DNA from: DASPJL01 sp035628645
GTDB lineage: Bacteria > Bacteroidota > Bacteroidia > Cytophagales > Cyclobacteriaceae
Direction: 5' to 3'
DNA: 36,885 nt
NCBI GenBank assembly: GCA_035628645.1
Contig: DASPJL010000171.1
Coordinates: 1-36,885, forward strand
Below, one piece after another: positions 16,614 through 25,007 of this stretch. Numbering within the stretch: the stretch's first letter is position 1; every line of letters begins with the position of its first letter. Made by a program: the position numbers and the translations under genes. The notes beneath the pieces are model-generated. The model worked only from the letters and a program-made list of their open reading frames with translations, did not search any database and was not told the origin of the DNA.

Positions 16614-18809
16614 TTATTCTTTATAGATTTTTTGAACTTTAGTTGTGCCTTTATTGGTGATTTTTATAAGGTATGCACCTGGTGCCAATCTATCAAGATT
16701 TATTTCCTGTGCACCTTTGTTGAGATTAAGCTTCAATACTTGATTTCCTGACAGATCCATTACCTGGATCAGCGAATTTTCCTCAAAGTTATTGATAAGG
16801 TTAAGTTTGCCTTTAACAGGATTAGGATATAGAGCAACTTCAGAAACAGGCTCTATTGTAATCTCTGCAGGAGCAATTCTTGCTGACAGATTATTAGAAA
16901 CGTTTAAACGGTTAATGTTAAATCCTCCGGTAGAAGTTGCAATACCAATTGCATATTGACCGGCAGGAAGACTAACATTGTGAGACACGGATGTCCAGTT
17001 TTGCCAGCCGCCGGTATTTGGGATACTAACGGTGCCAAGATTGGTAGCTCCTGCATCTTTCTCTAATCTTAGAGAAGTACCGCTGTTTGGAGTAGCCACC
17101 CTGTAAGACACTTTATATGTACCTGTTGCCGGAATATTTACATTGTATGCCATCCAATCCCCTGCTTCAATCCAACCTACATTCAAGCCACCTTCAGAAC
17201 ATCCTTCTGTCTGAACTCCGGACATGGCAATCCAGTTTTCGGCTTCAATTGTACTTGAGAAACTAATAGAATTTTGAGCTACACGCATTGATGAAGCCCT
17301 GTCATTCCATCCAGCGCCTACCAGGCATGAGTTATCGCCGGTTAGCACGAGTGTTGCGCCTGTGTAGTTATCATGTTCATACAATGTCACCTTGTATCCA
17401 GAGTTTACGCGAATAGACGAGATCCAGTCATTGTTAATACCCCTTGAAATCATTGCAGAAAGATTGTAGTCTCCTACAGGAAGTCCAGCTGATGCACCAC
17501 CATAATTACAATCCTGGTATGCGGTAGCCACACCAGTTGGGTTAATAATTCCCGCGAAGCCACCAATAGTGACAGTAGCTCTTATAGGAGACCCGGCATT
17601 GATGGTAGCAGATTGATCAAATACGTCATCATAGGAAAACGCGTAGGTTTTTGAGTTATAGCTGATATCGGATTGATGCCAGAATTTAGCATACCAGTTG
17701 TATGGGAACGTGTTGTAATAGTTAGAAGGACTTCCAAAGTTTTGCATTGCGCCAACAGGTAAATTTAAATCAAGCGCATGTCTATTGATAGCGGCAGCTA
17801 CCTGTGCCTGCACTACTTTATCCCATTGACCTCCGGTAGCTAATGCTCCCTTAGCTTCCAGCGCATCTTGTGTTGTGGGTTTCCATGGTATTAAACCAAC
17901 CGCACCGTCACCATCTCTTACAAATCTCATTTGACCTCCGTTGACTCTTCCTCTCCACACACCTGCATCTCCTGAATTGAACACGAGATCACCGCTGCTA
18001 TACTTTGACCAGATCTGATCAATATACCCGCCGAAGTAGTTAGCCTGTGATCCGCCTTCTCTGAAGGCAGGAGTTTTTGAAGGGAAATGAATAATTCCTT
18101 TAGCAGCATCATACAAGGCGTTAAAAGGAGCCGGCGCTTGTGACTGCCACTGAGAAAGGATTTGTGCATGGGTTTTTAATTCACCCGCTTTTTGGTAGAA
18201 GTTGTTGCCTCCCCAAACTTCAAGTCCCATTGGGTATTGATAAGTATCCACACGTGTAGTGTTTACCCAAAGACCATTAGGTGCATTTGTCAATTCAATA
18301 TTTTCGAATCTGATGCCTTGGTTAGGATCATTGGGATTGTTCAAATCTGGGGCGGCATATCCTTTGGGAGATCCGTTTGCACCGAAGAAATAAAGATATA
18401 ATTGTTGGTTGAACGAAATGAGGATCCTGGTTCCGGCAATGCCTGGTACATTTATCACTTTATTAGGAATCTCGCTTAAACGAGTAAAGCAATTAGCGTA
18501 TCTTCCATTTCCGCCGGGCCCCATATTACCATTTGGAGTTGGGCCAGGGACCGTATTATCCGAAACGTTCATCGGTTTTATTTGACCGGTTTTAAGATCC
18601 ATCCATACGTGGTATCCGGCAGGTTGTTCACCCACAAGCGCTACGAAGATATTAGCATCTGCAATCGCCGGGTTTGAACGATTAACGATGGTAAATGGAA
18701 CCACAGGTTGGCTCATGGCCACTGTTGACATGAGCATGAGGACTATAAATGCAAGTCCCTTGCTTTTCTTTAAAGTTTTAAATATTTGTGAGTAAATAAG
18801 AGTTATCAT
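16614..18809 (-). CDS. Secreted GH64 beta-1,3-glucanase with beta-gamma-crystallin, CBM6 and T9SS sorting domains
   Basis: 731 residues. The signal peptide ends near residue 33 (VAMSQ). Residues ~36-415 match glycoside hydrolase family 64, thaumatin-like enzymes that release oligosaccharides from beta-1,3-glucans. Residues ~425-511 form two Greek-key motifs with NDWISS and NDRASS, the calcium-binding (N/D)(N/D)xx(S/T)S signature of microbial beta-gamma-crystallins. Residues ~520-637 are a CBM6-type carbohydrate-binding module (AENW, WIEAGDWMAYNV, GGFNINRLNV). Residues ~656-731 are a type-A T9SS C-terminal sorting domain (YPNPVKGKLNL and the final KVQKIYKE). The product is thus probably secreted or attached to the cell surface and acts on fungal, plant or algal beta-glucan. 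It is a single gene with a 1.1-kb gene-poor region upstream. Confidence 0.92.
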   Translation of the reverse strand: MITLIYSQIFKTLKKSKGLAFIVLMLMSTVAMSQPVVPFTIVNRSNPAIADANIFVALVGEQPAGYHVWMDLKTGQIKPMNVSDNTVPGPTPNGNMGPGGNGRYANCFTRLSEIPNKVINVPGIAGTRILISFNQQLYLYFFGANGSPKGYAAPDLNNPNDPNQGIRFENIELTNAPNGLWVNTTRVDTYQYPMGLEVWGGNNFYQKAGELKTHAQILSQWQSQAPAPFNALYDAAKGIIHFPSKTPAFREGGSQANYFGGYIDQIWSKYSSGDLVFNSGDAGVWRGRVNGGQMRFVRDGDGAVGLIPWKPTTQDALEAKGALATGGQWDKVVQAQVAAAINRHALDLNLPVGAMQNFGSPSNYYNTFPYNWYAKFWHQSDISYNSKTYAFSYDDVFDQSATINAGSPIRATVTIGGFAGIINPTGVATAYQDCNYGGASAGLPVGDYNLSAMISRGINNDWISSIRVNSGYKVTLYEHDNYTGATLVLTGDNSCLVGAGWNDRASSMRVAQNSISFSSTIEAENWIAMSGVQTEGCSEGGLNVGWIEAGDWMAYNVNIPATGTYKVSYRVATPNSGTSLRLEKDAGATNLGTVSIPNTGGWQNWTSVSHNVSLPAGQYAIGIATSTGGFNINRLNVSNNLSARIAPAEITIEPVSEVALYPNPVKGKLNLINNFEENSLIQVMDLSGNQVLKLNLNKGAQEINLDRLAPGAYLIKITNKGTTKVQKIYKE

Positions 18810-19948
18810 ATGTTTTGTTTTTAGTTGTTAAACTTTTTTAACTTAAAGTGTAAATCAGAAAGCTTAATAGAATTATTTAAATCCTGATTCATTTTTGGAA
18901 ATATTATTCTGACTTTCAGAACAATTCTTAGTTTGCGGTCCAGGCTTACAAAGAATCCATCGTTCGGATTCCTTGTCATAAAGGGGTGATTTATTTTTAA
19001 CGTTCATAAAAAGGGTTAATTGATTTTTAATAAGTAGTTTATGATTTATACCGCCTCTGTTTAGCTGCAGCAATTATTCGTATTGCGCAATGTTTAAAAG
19101 GCAAATGGTAAGCAATGCTGATGGCAGAGAAGCTTTCAGTGTCAATGTCTGAAGTATTCGTTAAGTATAAACCAAAAAGCTTTTTTATACTTAAGTCTTC
19201 CTGAGAAGGAATCATTATATTTTTGATACAAGTTTGTCATAAGGGCGTAAGTTTTGGGTTAATAATGAAAGAATGAACTTCGTCATTCTATTGTCAAATC
19301 CAAAACAAAAAGATACAGTCCGCCTACTTCGTCAACACTTTTTTAGTACTTCATTTTTTAAAATTCCTAAGAAGAACAGGGTAATATTGAGGAAAGATTA
19401 ACAAGAAATCTAAAAGCTTAAAAAATTATCAAAGCCTTTTTTTCTTATTAAGATAGAAAAATCAAGAAAAGCGTCAGATAAAGTATCGCTAAATTACAAA
19501 CAAGGCGTTTTGTAACAAAATTTTTTAAGCCGATGTCTGTGTCTTAACTGATAGTTTTTTTCAATGCATTCAGTATGTACCCACTGTCAGGATTACAATC
19601 AATTGCACTTATCATTAAAAAATAAATTGATATATGGAACTCGAGCGATTGAATTTATTTCAGCATCTTTTTTGTCCTGAATTGTGATATGTGTATTTTA
19701 TGTGATGGTCATGATATTGTTCACCATGTCACTGCTGTCATCTTTTTGTCTGATTGGGATGGCTGGAATTAAGGGATTTTAAGATTAGGTTGGAAGGATT
19801 TCTCGCAAAGGAAAGTTTTTCTTGTTCCGCCCAACAAGTTCCCCTTTGGGGATGACAGTAGCGGCGTGGTCGGCTGCAATTTTTTGGAATTGGGAAACAA
19901 CCATGTTCAATAATCCAAGGTTTAATATTTTGGGTCTACTTTTACACC
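18810..19948. other. Long gene-poor region upstream of the glucanase
   Basis: 1139 bp of AT-rich DNA between the divergent glucanase and metallophosphoesterase genes. A 66-codon minus-strand frame at 18873-19073 has no recognisable domain and is not called. The region holds a long inverted repeat at 19161-19194 and a 7-bp hairpin at 19270-19289. It may carry a large regulatory region, an untranslated leader or a degraded gene. Confidence 0.5.
19161..19194. repeat. 10-bp perfect inverted repeat
   Basis: TTAAGTATAA (19161-19170) and TTATACTTAA (19185-19194) are exact reverse complements around a 14-nt spacer that is itself nearly self-complementary (AAAAGCTTTT). The whole can form one long hairpin or cruciform. 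Confidence 0.7.
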
Positions 19949-21073
19949 ATGATTTCGGATCGTTCACTTAAATATTCCCAGCCTGTTTATAAAAAGGATC
20001 AGCCTGATGATACCTTTAAATTTCTGCCTTTGCCTGAACCAACCGGAGCGTATCCATTTCATCTGGCCCTTAAGGACGTAATACCGGAAGTGAATAACAG
20101 TAAAATGGTCTTCCATATGGTGGGTGATACGGGGAGCCTTCGGAATACTTCTTTTCAAAAACTGGTGGTACGGGAAATGATCGGACAGTTCGAAGACAAA
20201 TCAATAGCAGACAAGCCCCAGTTCCTTTACCATCTAGGGGATGTAGTGTATAACCACGGAGAGGAATCACGTTATTACGACCAGTTCTTTTCCAGCTACC
20301 AGTATTATCCTAGGCCGATTTTTGCCATTGCTGGCAATCACGACAGCGATGTAAATCCTGATGTATCCCCTTACAATAGTCTTGCTGCTTTCATGAGAGT
20401 ATTTTGTGATACTACCTCCCGACCGATTCCTTTTGGCAGAGGAGTTTCTGTTAAAAGCATGACCCAGCCCAACGTATACTGGACCCTGGAGTGCCCGCTT
20501 GCGAACATAATCGGATTGCATAGCAACGTCCCGAAATTCGGTATAGTGACTCCGGAGCAGCAAGGATGGTTTAAGGAAGAACTTAAACGCGCCGACAAGG
20601 AACGACCCGGCAAAGCATTAGTCGTCTGTATTCATCATGCGCCTTATTCGGCAGACATCAATCATGGTTCCAGTGAGCCAATGATCGCTTTTTTGGAAGC
20701 GGCTTTTGAAGAAACAGGCATAAGGCCCGACATTGTTTTTAGCGGACATGTGCACAATTACCAAAGGTTTCATAAGCAGTATCCCGATGGAAAGGTAGTT
20801 ACATTTATCGTTGCCGGTGCGGGCGGCTATGATGAACTGCATCCTGTAGCTTACAGAGATGATGATCGTTTTACCGGTGAGGACCCGGCTTTTAATGGAG
20901 TTCAATTGATAAATTATTGTGATGATAAGCATGGTTTCCTGAGGATCACCATTGACAAAGCAAATAAAGGACTAACGTTAACAGGAGACTATTTTGCCCT
21001 CCCCCATGTGAGGAAGGAAAGCCCGGAAGCAAAAGCAGTATTGAAGGACCATTTTACATTGGAGGTTCGGTGA
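19949..21073 (+). CDS. Calcineurin-like metallophosphoesterase
   Basis: 374 residues with the full motif set of the metallophosphoesterase fold: a GDTG near 59, HLGDVVYN near 95-102, AGNHD near 128-132, HHAPYS near 230 and GHVHNYQRF near 265. These Asp, Asn and His residues hold two metal ions and hydrolyse a phosphoester. The overall layout resembles purple-acid-phosphatase-like members. No signal peptide is apparent from this ATG, so it seems cytoplasmic. The natural substrate cannot be told. It stands alone, flanked by gene-poor DNA on both sides. Confidence 0.9.
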   Translation: MISDRSLKYSQPVYKKDQPDDTFKFLPLPEPTGAYPFHLALKDVIPEVNNSKMVFHMVGDTGSLRNTSFQKLVVREMIGQFEDKSIADKPQFLYHLGDVVYNHGEESRYYDQFFSSYQYYPRPIFAIAGNHDSDVNPDVSPYNSLAAFMRVFCDTTSRPIPFGRGVSVKSMTQPNVYWTLECPLANIIGLHSNVPKFGIVTPEQQGWFKEELKRADKERPGKALVVCIHHAPYSADINHGSSEPMIAFLEAAFEETGIRPDIVFSGHVHNYQRFHKQYPDGKVVTFIVAGAGGYDELHPVAYRDDDRFTGEDPAFNGVQLINYCDDKHGFLRITIDKANKGLTLTGDYFALPHVRKESPEAKAVLKDHFTLEVR

Positions 21074-21459
21074 GGTTATTCTTTAAGGCGAAGTACCAAT
21101 CGGGAAAATATGGAACCAACTAAGATTCCGCATTATCACCGCCGGCGAGGCAATGCCGTTTAGTTCAGATTTTTAAACTTTAACTTATAGCATAATCTTT
21201 ACTTGCACTTCATTTTTTTGCTCAGGCCGCAGGGCCCCGTGACCCCCAACGCTGATGTTGCCTAACCCGCACAAACCCAAACTGACCCAAAGGTTAGCCA
21301 AAGACAGCTTTTATGATCACTGCTAACATTGCAAAAAACAAATAAAGAGCAGTGTTATTAATTGTATTCTCATTCTCCTTCCAATATAATTAAGCGGTAG
21401 TTGAAAGTTACTGTAAACTGGGCAATTGCACTCGGTCCTACCGCAACTGTTTGAATGCT
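21074..21459. other. Intergenic stretch with a C-rich segment
   Basis: 386 bp between convergent genes. It contains CCCC/CCCCC runs (21234-21247) and three CCC runs spaced exactly 10 bp apart at 21266, 21276 and 21286. No gene is visible. Confidence 0.45.
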
Positions 21460-23112
21460 TCACTCTTTCAGCAGTTTAAATTTGTGCGAATCTTTATCAT
21501 CGTTAACTTTAACTATATAAACCCCTGCTGGCAGTTGTTTTATAGTAACTTCATATTTATTTTCTATAAAGGAAGATTTAGCTAACACCTCTTCCCCTAA
21601 AAGATTAAATACCTTAATCGCGTTAATTTTCTTGTTACACTTTACAATAAAAAAATCCTTGGCAGGATTCGGATATAAAACGGCAACCACCTCTTTTCTA
21701 TTTTCTATTGAAGTTAATACAGTATCGGTAGTTGCAGTGTCAGGATCTGTAACTATCGAGTCAGTGTCTAAATTTAATGTTGCAATAAAAATATCGCCAA
21801 TGCCTTTTGACTGAAAAGATTTATTTCTAAAGTTCGTTTCATAAAAGAAATAGCCTGTAATTGTCATCGAATTATTAGATAAAACCATATCACCTACCTC
21901 ATCGGTATTTGCTCCACCTAATTTTTCCCAGCGCTGCAAAGCGCCATCAAGGGAAAACGAGGTGATTAAAATATCAAGAGAGCCAGAGCTATTAATAGTT
22001 AAACTGTCTATTTCGATGTTATCGCTTATAATCGAACTTACCAAAATCGAACCCTCATTACTTACTCCAATTTTCTTACCGCTATCTCTTTGTGGGCCCC
22101 CAAAAGCTTTTGTCCAAATCAATTTTCCATCTTTACTTACTTTTCCTATTATAATATCCGAATTTCCTTTAGAGATTATTTCTCTTCCTCCAATGTTTAT
22201 TGTATCTAAAAAATCCCCTGTAAAGTAAACATCTTCAGAAATCAAGGCTAGATCATTTATATCAAAACCCTCTAACTGAAAACTGGTTATTTCTAACTCA
22301 TTCCCATCTAAATCAAACTTTACTAAAAAAGAAGTATCACTAGAGCCCAGACCAAGGGGAAAGGCTGTTCCGGCAATGACACAAGTAGAGTCCCTACATT
22401 CTATAGCAGTACCAGAGGTTATATTTCCTTCCTTAAGAGGTTTTGCCCATATCAAATTTCCATCCGGATTATACTTCGCCAAAAACATTTGAGGAGAATT
22501 TCGGTTTGGAAGAATAAAATCATCAAATATTCCAATTCGTTGATATAGTCCTGTAATATAAATATTTCCATACTTATCAGCAGTTATTGACTTACTGTTA
22601 TCCTGAGAGGTGCCTCCAGCTTTTTTTACCCATATCACCTCTCCTTCTTTAGAATATTTTGCAAGGAAAATGTCCTGACGTCCCGATGAAGTCACTTCAA
22701 ATTCTCCAAATGTTGCTGTTCCGGAAAATACTCCCGTTATATATAAATGATCGTTAGAAACGACTATTGCTGAGCTATGTTCATCAGAATTAGAACCGGT
22801 AGTAGAGCTGCCTGCATTTTTAACCCAAATGAGATCTCCTGTTTTATCATATTGGGCTAAAAAAATATCCGATTCCCCATATGAGATAAGTCTTGTTGAT
22901 TCAAAATATGCAGTATCTTGAAATCTTCCTGTAACATATACAGAACCGGCAGAATCTGTTGCTATCCCATACCCTGTATCAGACATTTGACCTCCGGCAG
23001 TAGCAACCCAAGAGTTGATAGCTTGAGCAAAAACTTCTTGACAAACGAGAGTTAGTAAAATGAATAAAAGCAGGCATTTACAATTCAACAAGTTGTTTTT
23101 AATAAAATTCAT
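21460..23112 (-). CDS. Secreted SBBP-repeat beta-propeller protein with T9SS sorting domain
   Basis: 550 residues. The signal peptide ends at VFAQ near residue 30. Residues ~35-440 are a tandem array of ~50-60-residue repeats of the form DSAGSVYVTGRF ... DIFLAQYDKTGDLIWVKNAGG, which is the SBBP (seven-bladed beta-propeller) repeat. The last ~75 residues are a type-A T9SS sorting domain (YPNPAKDFFIVKC, then the end KLLKE). Such proteins are common in Bacteroidota, are exported to the cell surface, and have no known catalytic role; binding or adhesion is a guess. The gene is alone, and an IS110 element lies just upstream of its start. Confidence 0.9.
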   Translation of the reverse strand: MNFIKNNLLNCKCLLLFILLTLVCQEVFAQAINSWVATAGGQMSDTGYGIATDSAGSVYVTGRFQDTAYFESTRLISYGESDIFLAQYDKTGDLIWVKNAGSSTTGSNSDEHSSAIVVSNDHLYITGVFSGTATFGEFEVTSSGRQDIFLAKYSKEGEVIWVKKAGGTSQDNSKSITADKYGNIYITGLYQRIGIFDDFILPNRNSPQMFLAKYNPDGNLIWAKPLKEGNITSGTAIECRDSTCVIAGTAFPLGLGSSDTSFLVKFDLDGNELEITSFQLEGFDINDLALISEDVYFTGDFLDTINIGGREIISKGNSDIIIGKVSKDGKLIWTKAFGGPQRDSGKKIGVSNEGSILVSSIISDNIEIDSLTINSSGSLDILITSFSLDGALQRWEKLGGANTDEVGDMVLSNNSMTITGYFFYETNFRNKSFQSKGIGDIFIATLNLDTDSIVTDPDTATTDTVLTSIENRKEVVAVLYPNPAKDFFIVKCNKKINAIKVFNLLGEEVLAKSSFIENKYEVTIKQLPAGVYIVKVNDDKDSHKFKLLKE

Positions 23113-23187
23113 GAAACAAAATTAGCTTATTTTCGGAAAATACCATTTACAATCCAGATTGACTTACGCAAAAGGAAAATCAATTCC

Positions 23188-23214
23188 GTCCCCGCAGAGA
23201 TCCTGCTAAGGGAC
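23188..23214. repeat. REP-like hairpin at the left edge of the IS110 element
   Basis: GTCCC (23188-23192) pairs with GGGAC (23210-23214) and the inner GCAG (23194-23197) with CTGC (23203-23206) around AGATC. It looks like a small intergenic palindrome of the kind IS110 elements often insert beside. Confidence 0.5.
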
Positions 23215-23290
23215 TCCTATGTTTAAATTAATTATTAAAGGTCAAAAATGAAGGTCGACAAATGAAGTTATCAATAGATTTATAATATAA

Positions 23291-23440
23291 AGTAGAAAGA
23301 GTGAGAGTGACAAGGGACTAAGTAGCTATAAGTATACTGGCGCAGAGAAATTACCTCACTCTTTTTTCTCTTGGAGTTTGAACAGAATGTAAGAAGTACG
23401 GTGTAGCTGTATATTCAGAATATCCAAACAGGAGACAAAA
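23291..23440 (+). ncRNA. Candidate IS110 bridge RNA
   Basis: In IS110 elements the non-coding left end encodes a bridge RNA with a target-binding and a donor-binding loop. Here AAAGAGTGAG (23296-23305) pairs perfectly with CTCACTCTTT (23355-23364), enclosing a 49-nt loop. The loop contains an inner AGTA/TACT hairpin and two open sides, the layout expected of a target loop. A second helix, GTTTG (23376-23380) with CAAAC (23425-23429), could close a donor loop. RNA ends are not known. Confidence 0.5.
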
Positions 23441-23488
23441 CGAAGGGAGATTTTACTTTTTATTTATTTGAACCTTTAACTATCAACA

Positions 23489-24535
23489 ATGGGAAAAATT
23501 GTAAAACAAGTGGTTGGTATAGACGTGGCACAAAAAGAAATTGTGGTTTCTATGGGAAGGATGTTTGAAGACTGGGCGATTCAACTTCATGCTCATAAAG
23601 CTTTCGCCAACAACAAAAAGGGATTTGAAGCCATGCTATTATGGGTAAAAAAGCATTGTCAGGAAACTCTTCCAATAAGTTTTGCTATGGAGGCTACTGG
23701 GGTATATCATCAAAGTTTGGCTTATTTTCTAGATGAAAAGAATTACCCTACCAGCGTTTTACTACCCAATAAAATCAGCAACTATATCCGAACACTTGAT
23801 GTAAAAACTATTACTGATAAAAGTTGTTCAGAGGCAATTGCAAGGTTTGGATTAGAGAGAAAGTTAGAAGTTTGGAAAAAGCCAAAGGACATCTATAGGA
23901 ATATAAAACATGTAACACGGGAAAGGGATCAGATTATAGAAGAGCGCACTATGGCTAAAAATCAATTACATGCAGAGGAAACCGAAGCCTATCCAAACAA
24001 AAGAAGTGTAGCAAGAATAAAGGAGCGAATAAAATTGCTTAATAAACAGGAAAAAGAAATAAAGGGAGACATTGCCTTATTAGTAGCAAAAGATCCTGAA
24101 GTAAAAAAAATCGTCAACAGAATAAGCTCCTTACCTGGAATTGCTTTATTAACAGCTGCAATTATTTTAGCTGAAACAAACGGTTTTGAATTGATACGTA
24201 ATAAGCGCCAGTTAGCAAGCTATGCCGGGTTTGATATAAAAGAAAAACAATCAGGCACTTCTATAAAAGGCAAATCAAGAATATCAAAAAAAGGCAACAA
24301 GCATTTACGGAAGGCAATGCATTTACCAGCTCTTTCGGCAATAAGACATGATGAAAGATTTAAAGCCGTATTCGTAAGACTGGTATCACGACATGGAGTA
24401 AAAATGAAAGCTGCGGTAGCAGTACAAAGAAAATTATTAGAAATGACCTATACCCTTTATAAAACTGGAACCACTTATGAAAAAGATTACTTTGAAAAGA
24501 GTATAAAGGAAGATAAACAAAAAGAGGTGGCATAG
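23489..24535 (+). CDS. IS110 family transposase (RNA-guided recombinase)
   Basis: 348 residues. The N-terminal RuvC-like DEDD domain has Asp12 (VVGIDVAQ), Glu68 (AMEATGVYH) and Asp110 (TITDKSCSEAIARFG). The last acidic position, usually three residues after Asp110, is Cys113 here, with Glu115 nearby. The coiled-coil segment spans ~135-195. The C-terminal transposase_20 domain holds ISSLPGIALLTAAIILAE, ASYAGFDIKEKQSGTS (the conserved QSG serine is at 255) and ISKKGNKHLRKAMH. IS110 recombinases integrate a circular element guided by a bridge RNA. The protein is full length for the family. It is preceded by a non-coding leader and is probably functional or recently active. Confidence 0.93.
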   Translation: MGKIVKQVVGIDVAQKEIVVSMGRMFEDWAIQLHAHKAFANNKKGFEAMLLWVKKHCQETLPISFAMEATGVYHQSLAYFLDEKNYPTSVLLPNKISNYIRTLDVKTITDKSCSEAIARFGLERKLEVWKKPKDIYRNIKHVTRERDQIIEERTMAKNQLHAEETEAYPNKRSVARIKERIKLLNKQEKEIKGDIALLVAKDPEVKKIVNRISSLPGIALLTAAIILAETNGFELIRNKRQLASYAGFDIKEKQSGTSIKGKSRISKKGNKHLRKAMHLPALSAIRHDERFKAVFVRLVSRHGVKMKAAVAVQRKLLEMTYTLYKTGTTYEKDYFEKSIKEDKQKEVA

Positions 24536-24613
24536 AAAACGGAAAAGCGATCAAAGACCGCTTCTCTTAACAGGCTGGCATAAAGCCGCCTTAAAATCAA
24601 ATTTATAAAAATA

Positions 24614-24835
24614 TTACCAAAATCTATTGATAATTAACACAGAATCTCCTATGATTGTGCTTTCTGCAATGCCGGCCGGACTGCCAATCTCTGTTACTTT
24701 TCCTACAACAGTTTCAGAAGAATCAACCGGGTTTTCAGTATCGTTTTTAACGATATCATCAATTTGTTCACAAGAATAAAAGGCAATTGCTATCGTCATT
24801 AACAATGCCATAAAAGTATTTGTATAGGTTTTCAT
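24614..24835 (-). CDS. Small lipoprotein of unknown function
   Basis: 73 residues with a clear lipoprotein signal peptide (MKTYTNTFMALLMTIAIAF, then lipobox FYSC), followed by an acidic linker and a short conserved-looking tail VVGKVTEIGSPAG. The remainder ends abruptly in NRFW at a TAA only ~20 bp beyond the putative IS110 right end, so it may be a gene truncated or extended by the insertion. I do not recognise it. Confidence 0.55.
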   Translation of the reverse strand: MKTYTNTFMALLMTIAIAFYSCEQIDDIVKNDTENPVDSSETVVGKVTEIGSPAGIAESTIIGDSVLIINRFW

Positions 24836-25007
24836 TAATTTGATCTTATTAAATTATTTATAAATGGAGTTCTTATCCAAGCGTTCATTTCCAAAGAATA
24901 AAGAGGAGTTTCTTTGAGAAAATAAATGGAGAAGATTTTTCTTAGAGGAAAGGGGTAGATTCAATGACGTGCTCTGCTAATGAATCGTCTTCTTCCCAAG
25001 AGGATCT

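Larger units (their letters stand above)
23216..24600 (+). mobile_element. IS110-family insertion sequence (approximate ends)
   Basis: The element consists of a long non-coding left end (about 270 bp), one transposase gene (23489-24535) and a short right end with two small hairpins (24545-24563 and 24572-24592). Long 5' non-coding DNA marks the IS110 group rather than the IS1111 group. IS110 elements lack terminal inverted repeats and often give no target duplication, so the ends cannot be fixed by eye. The left end is placed after a CT at 23214-23215; the right end is a guess within about 24536-24610. Confidence 0.6.

Noticed and set aside
18873..19073. 66-codon minus-strand ORF upstream of the glucanase
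   Set aside because: No recognisable domain or signal peptide and composition unlike neighbouring genes; probably a chance frame in the gene-poor region.
21260..21299. Integron attC-like arms (GCCTAACC and GGTTAGCC)
   Set aside because: One arm mismatches the expected pattern, the inner arms of an attC site are absent and no integrase gene is present.
23117..23124. Minus-strand TAATTTTG as promoter of the SBBP gene
   Set aside because: It lies only 5 bp from the start codon and would give a leaderless transcript; no suitably spaced -33 element.
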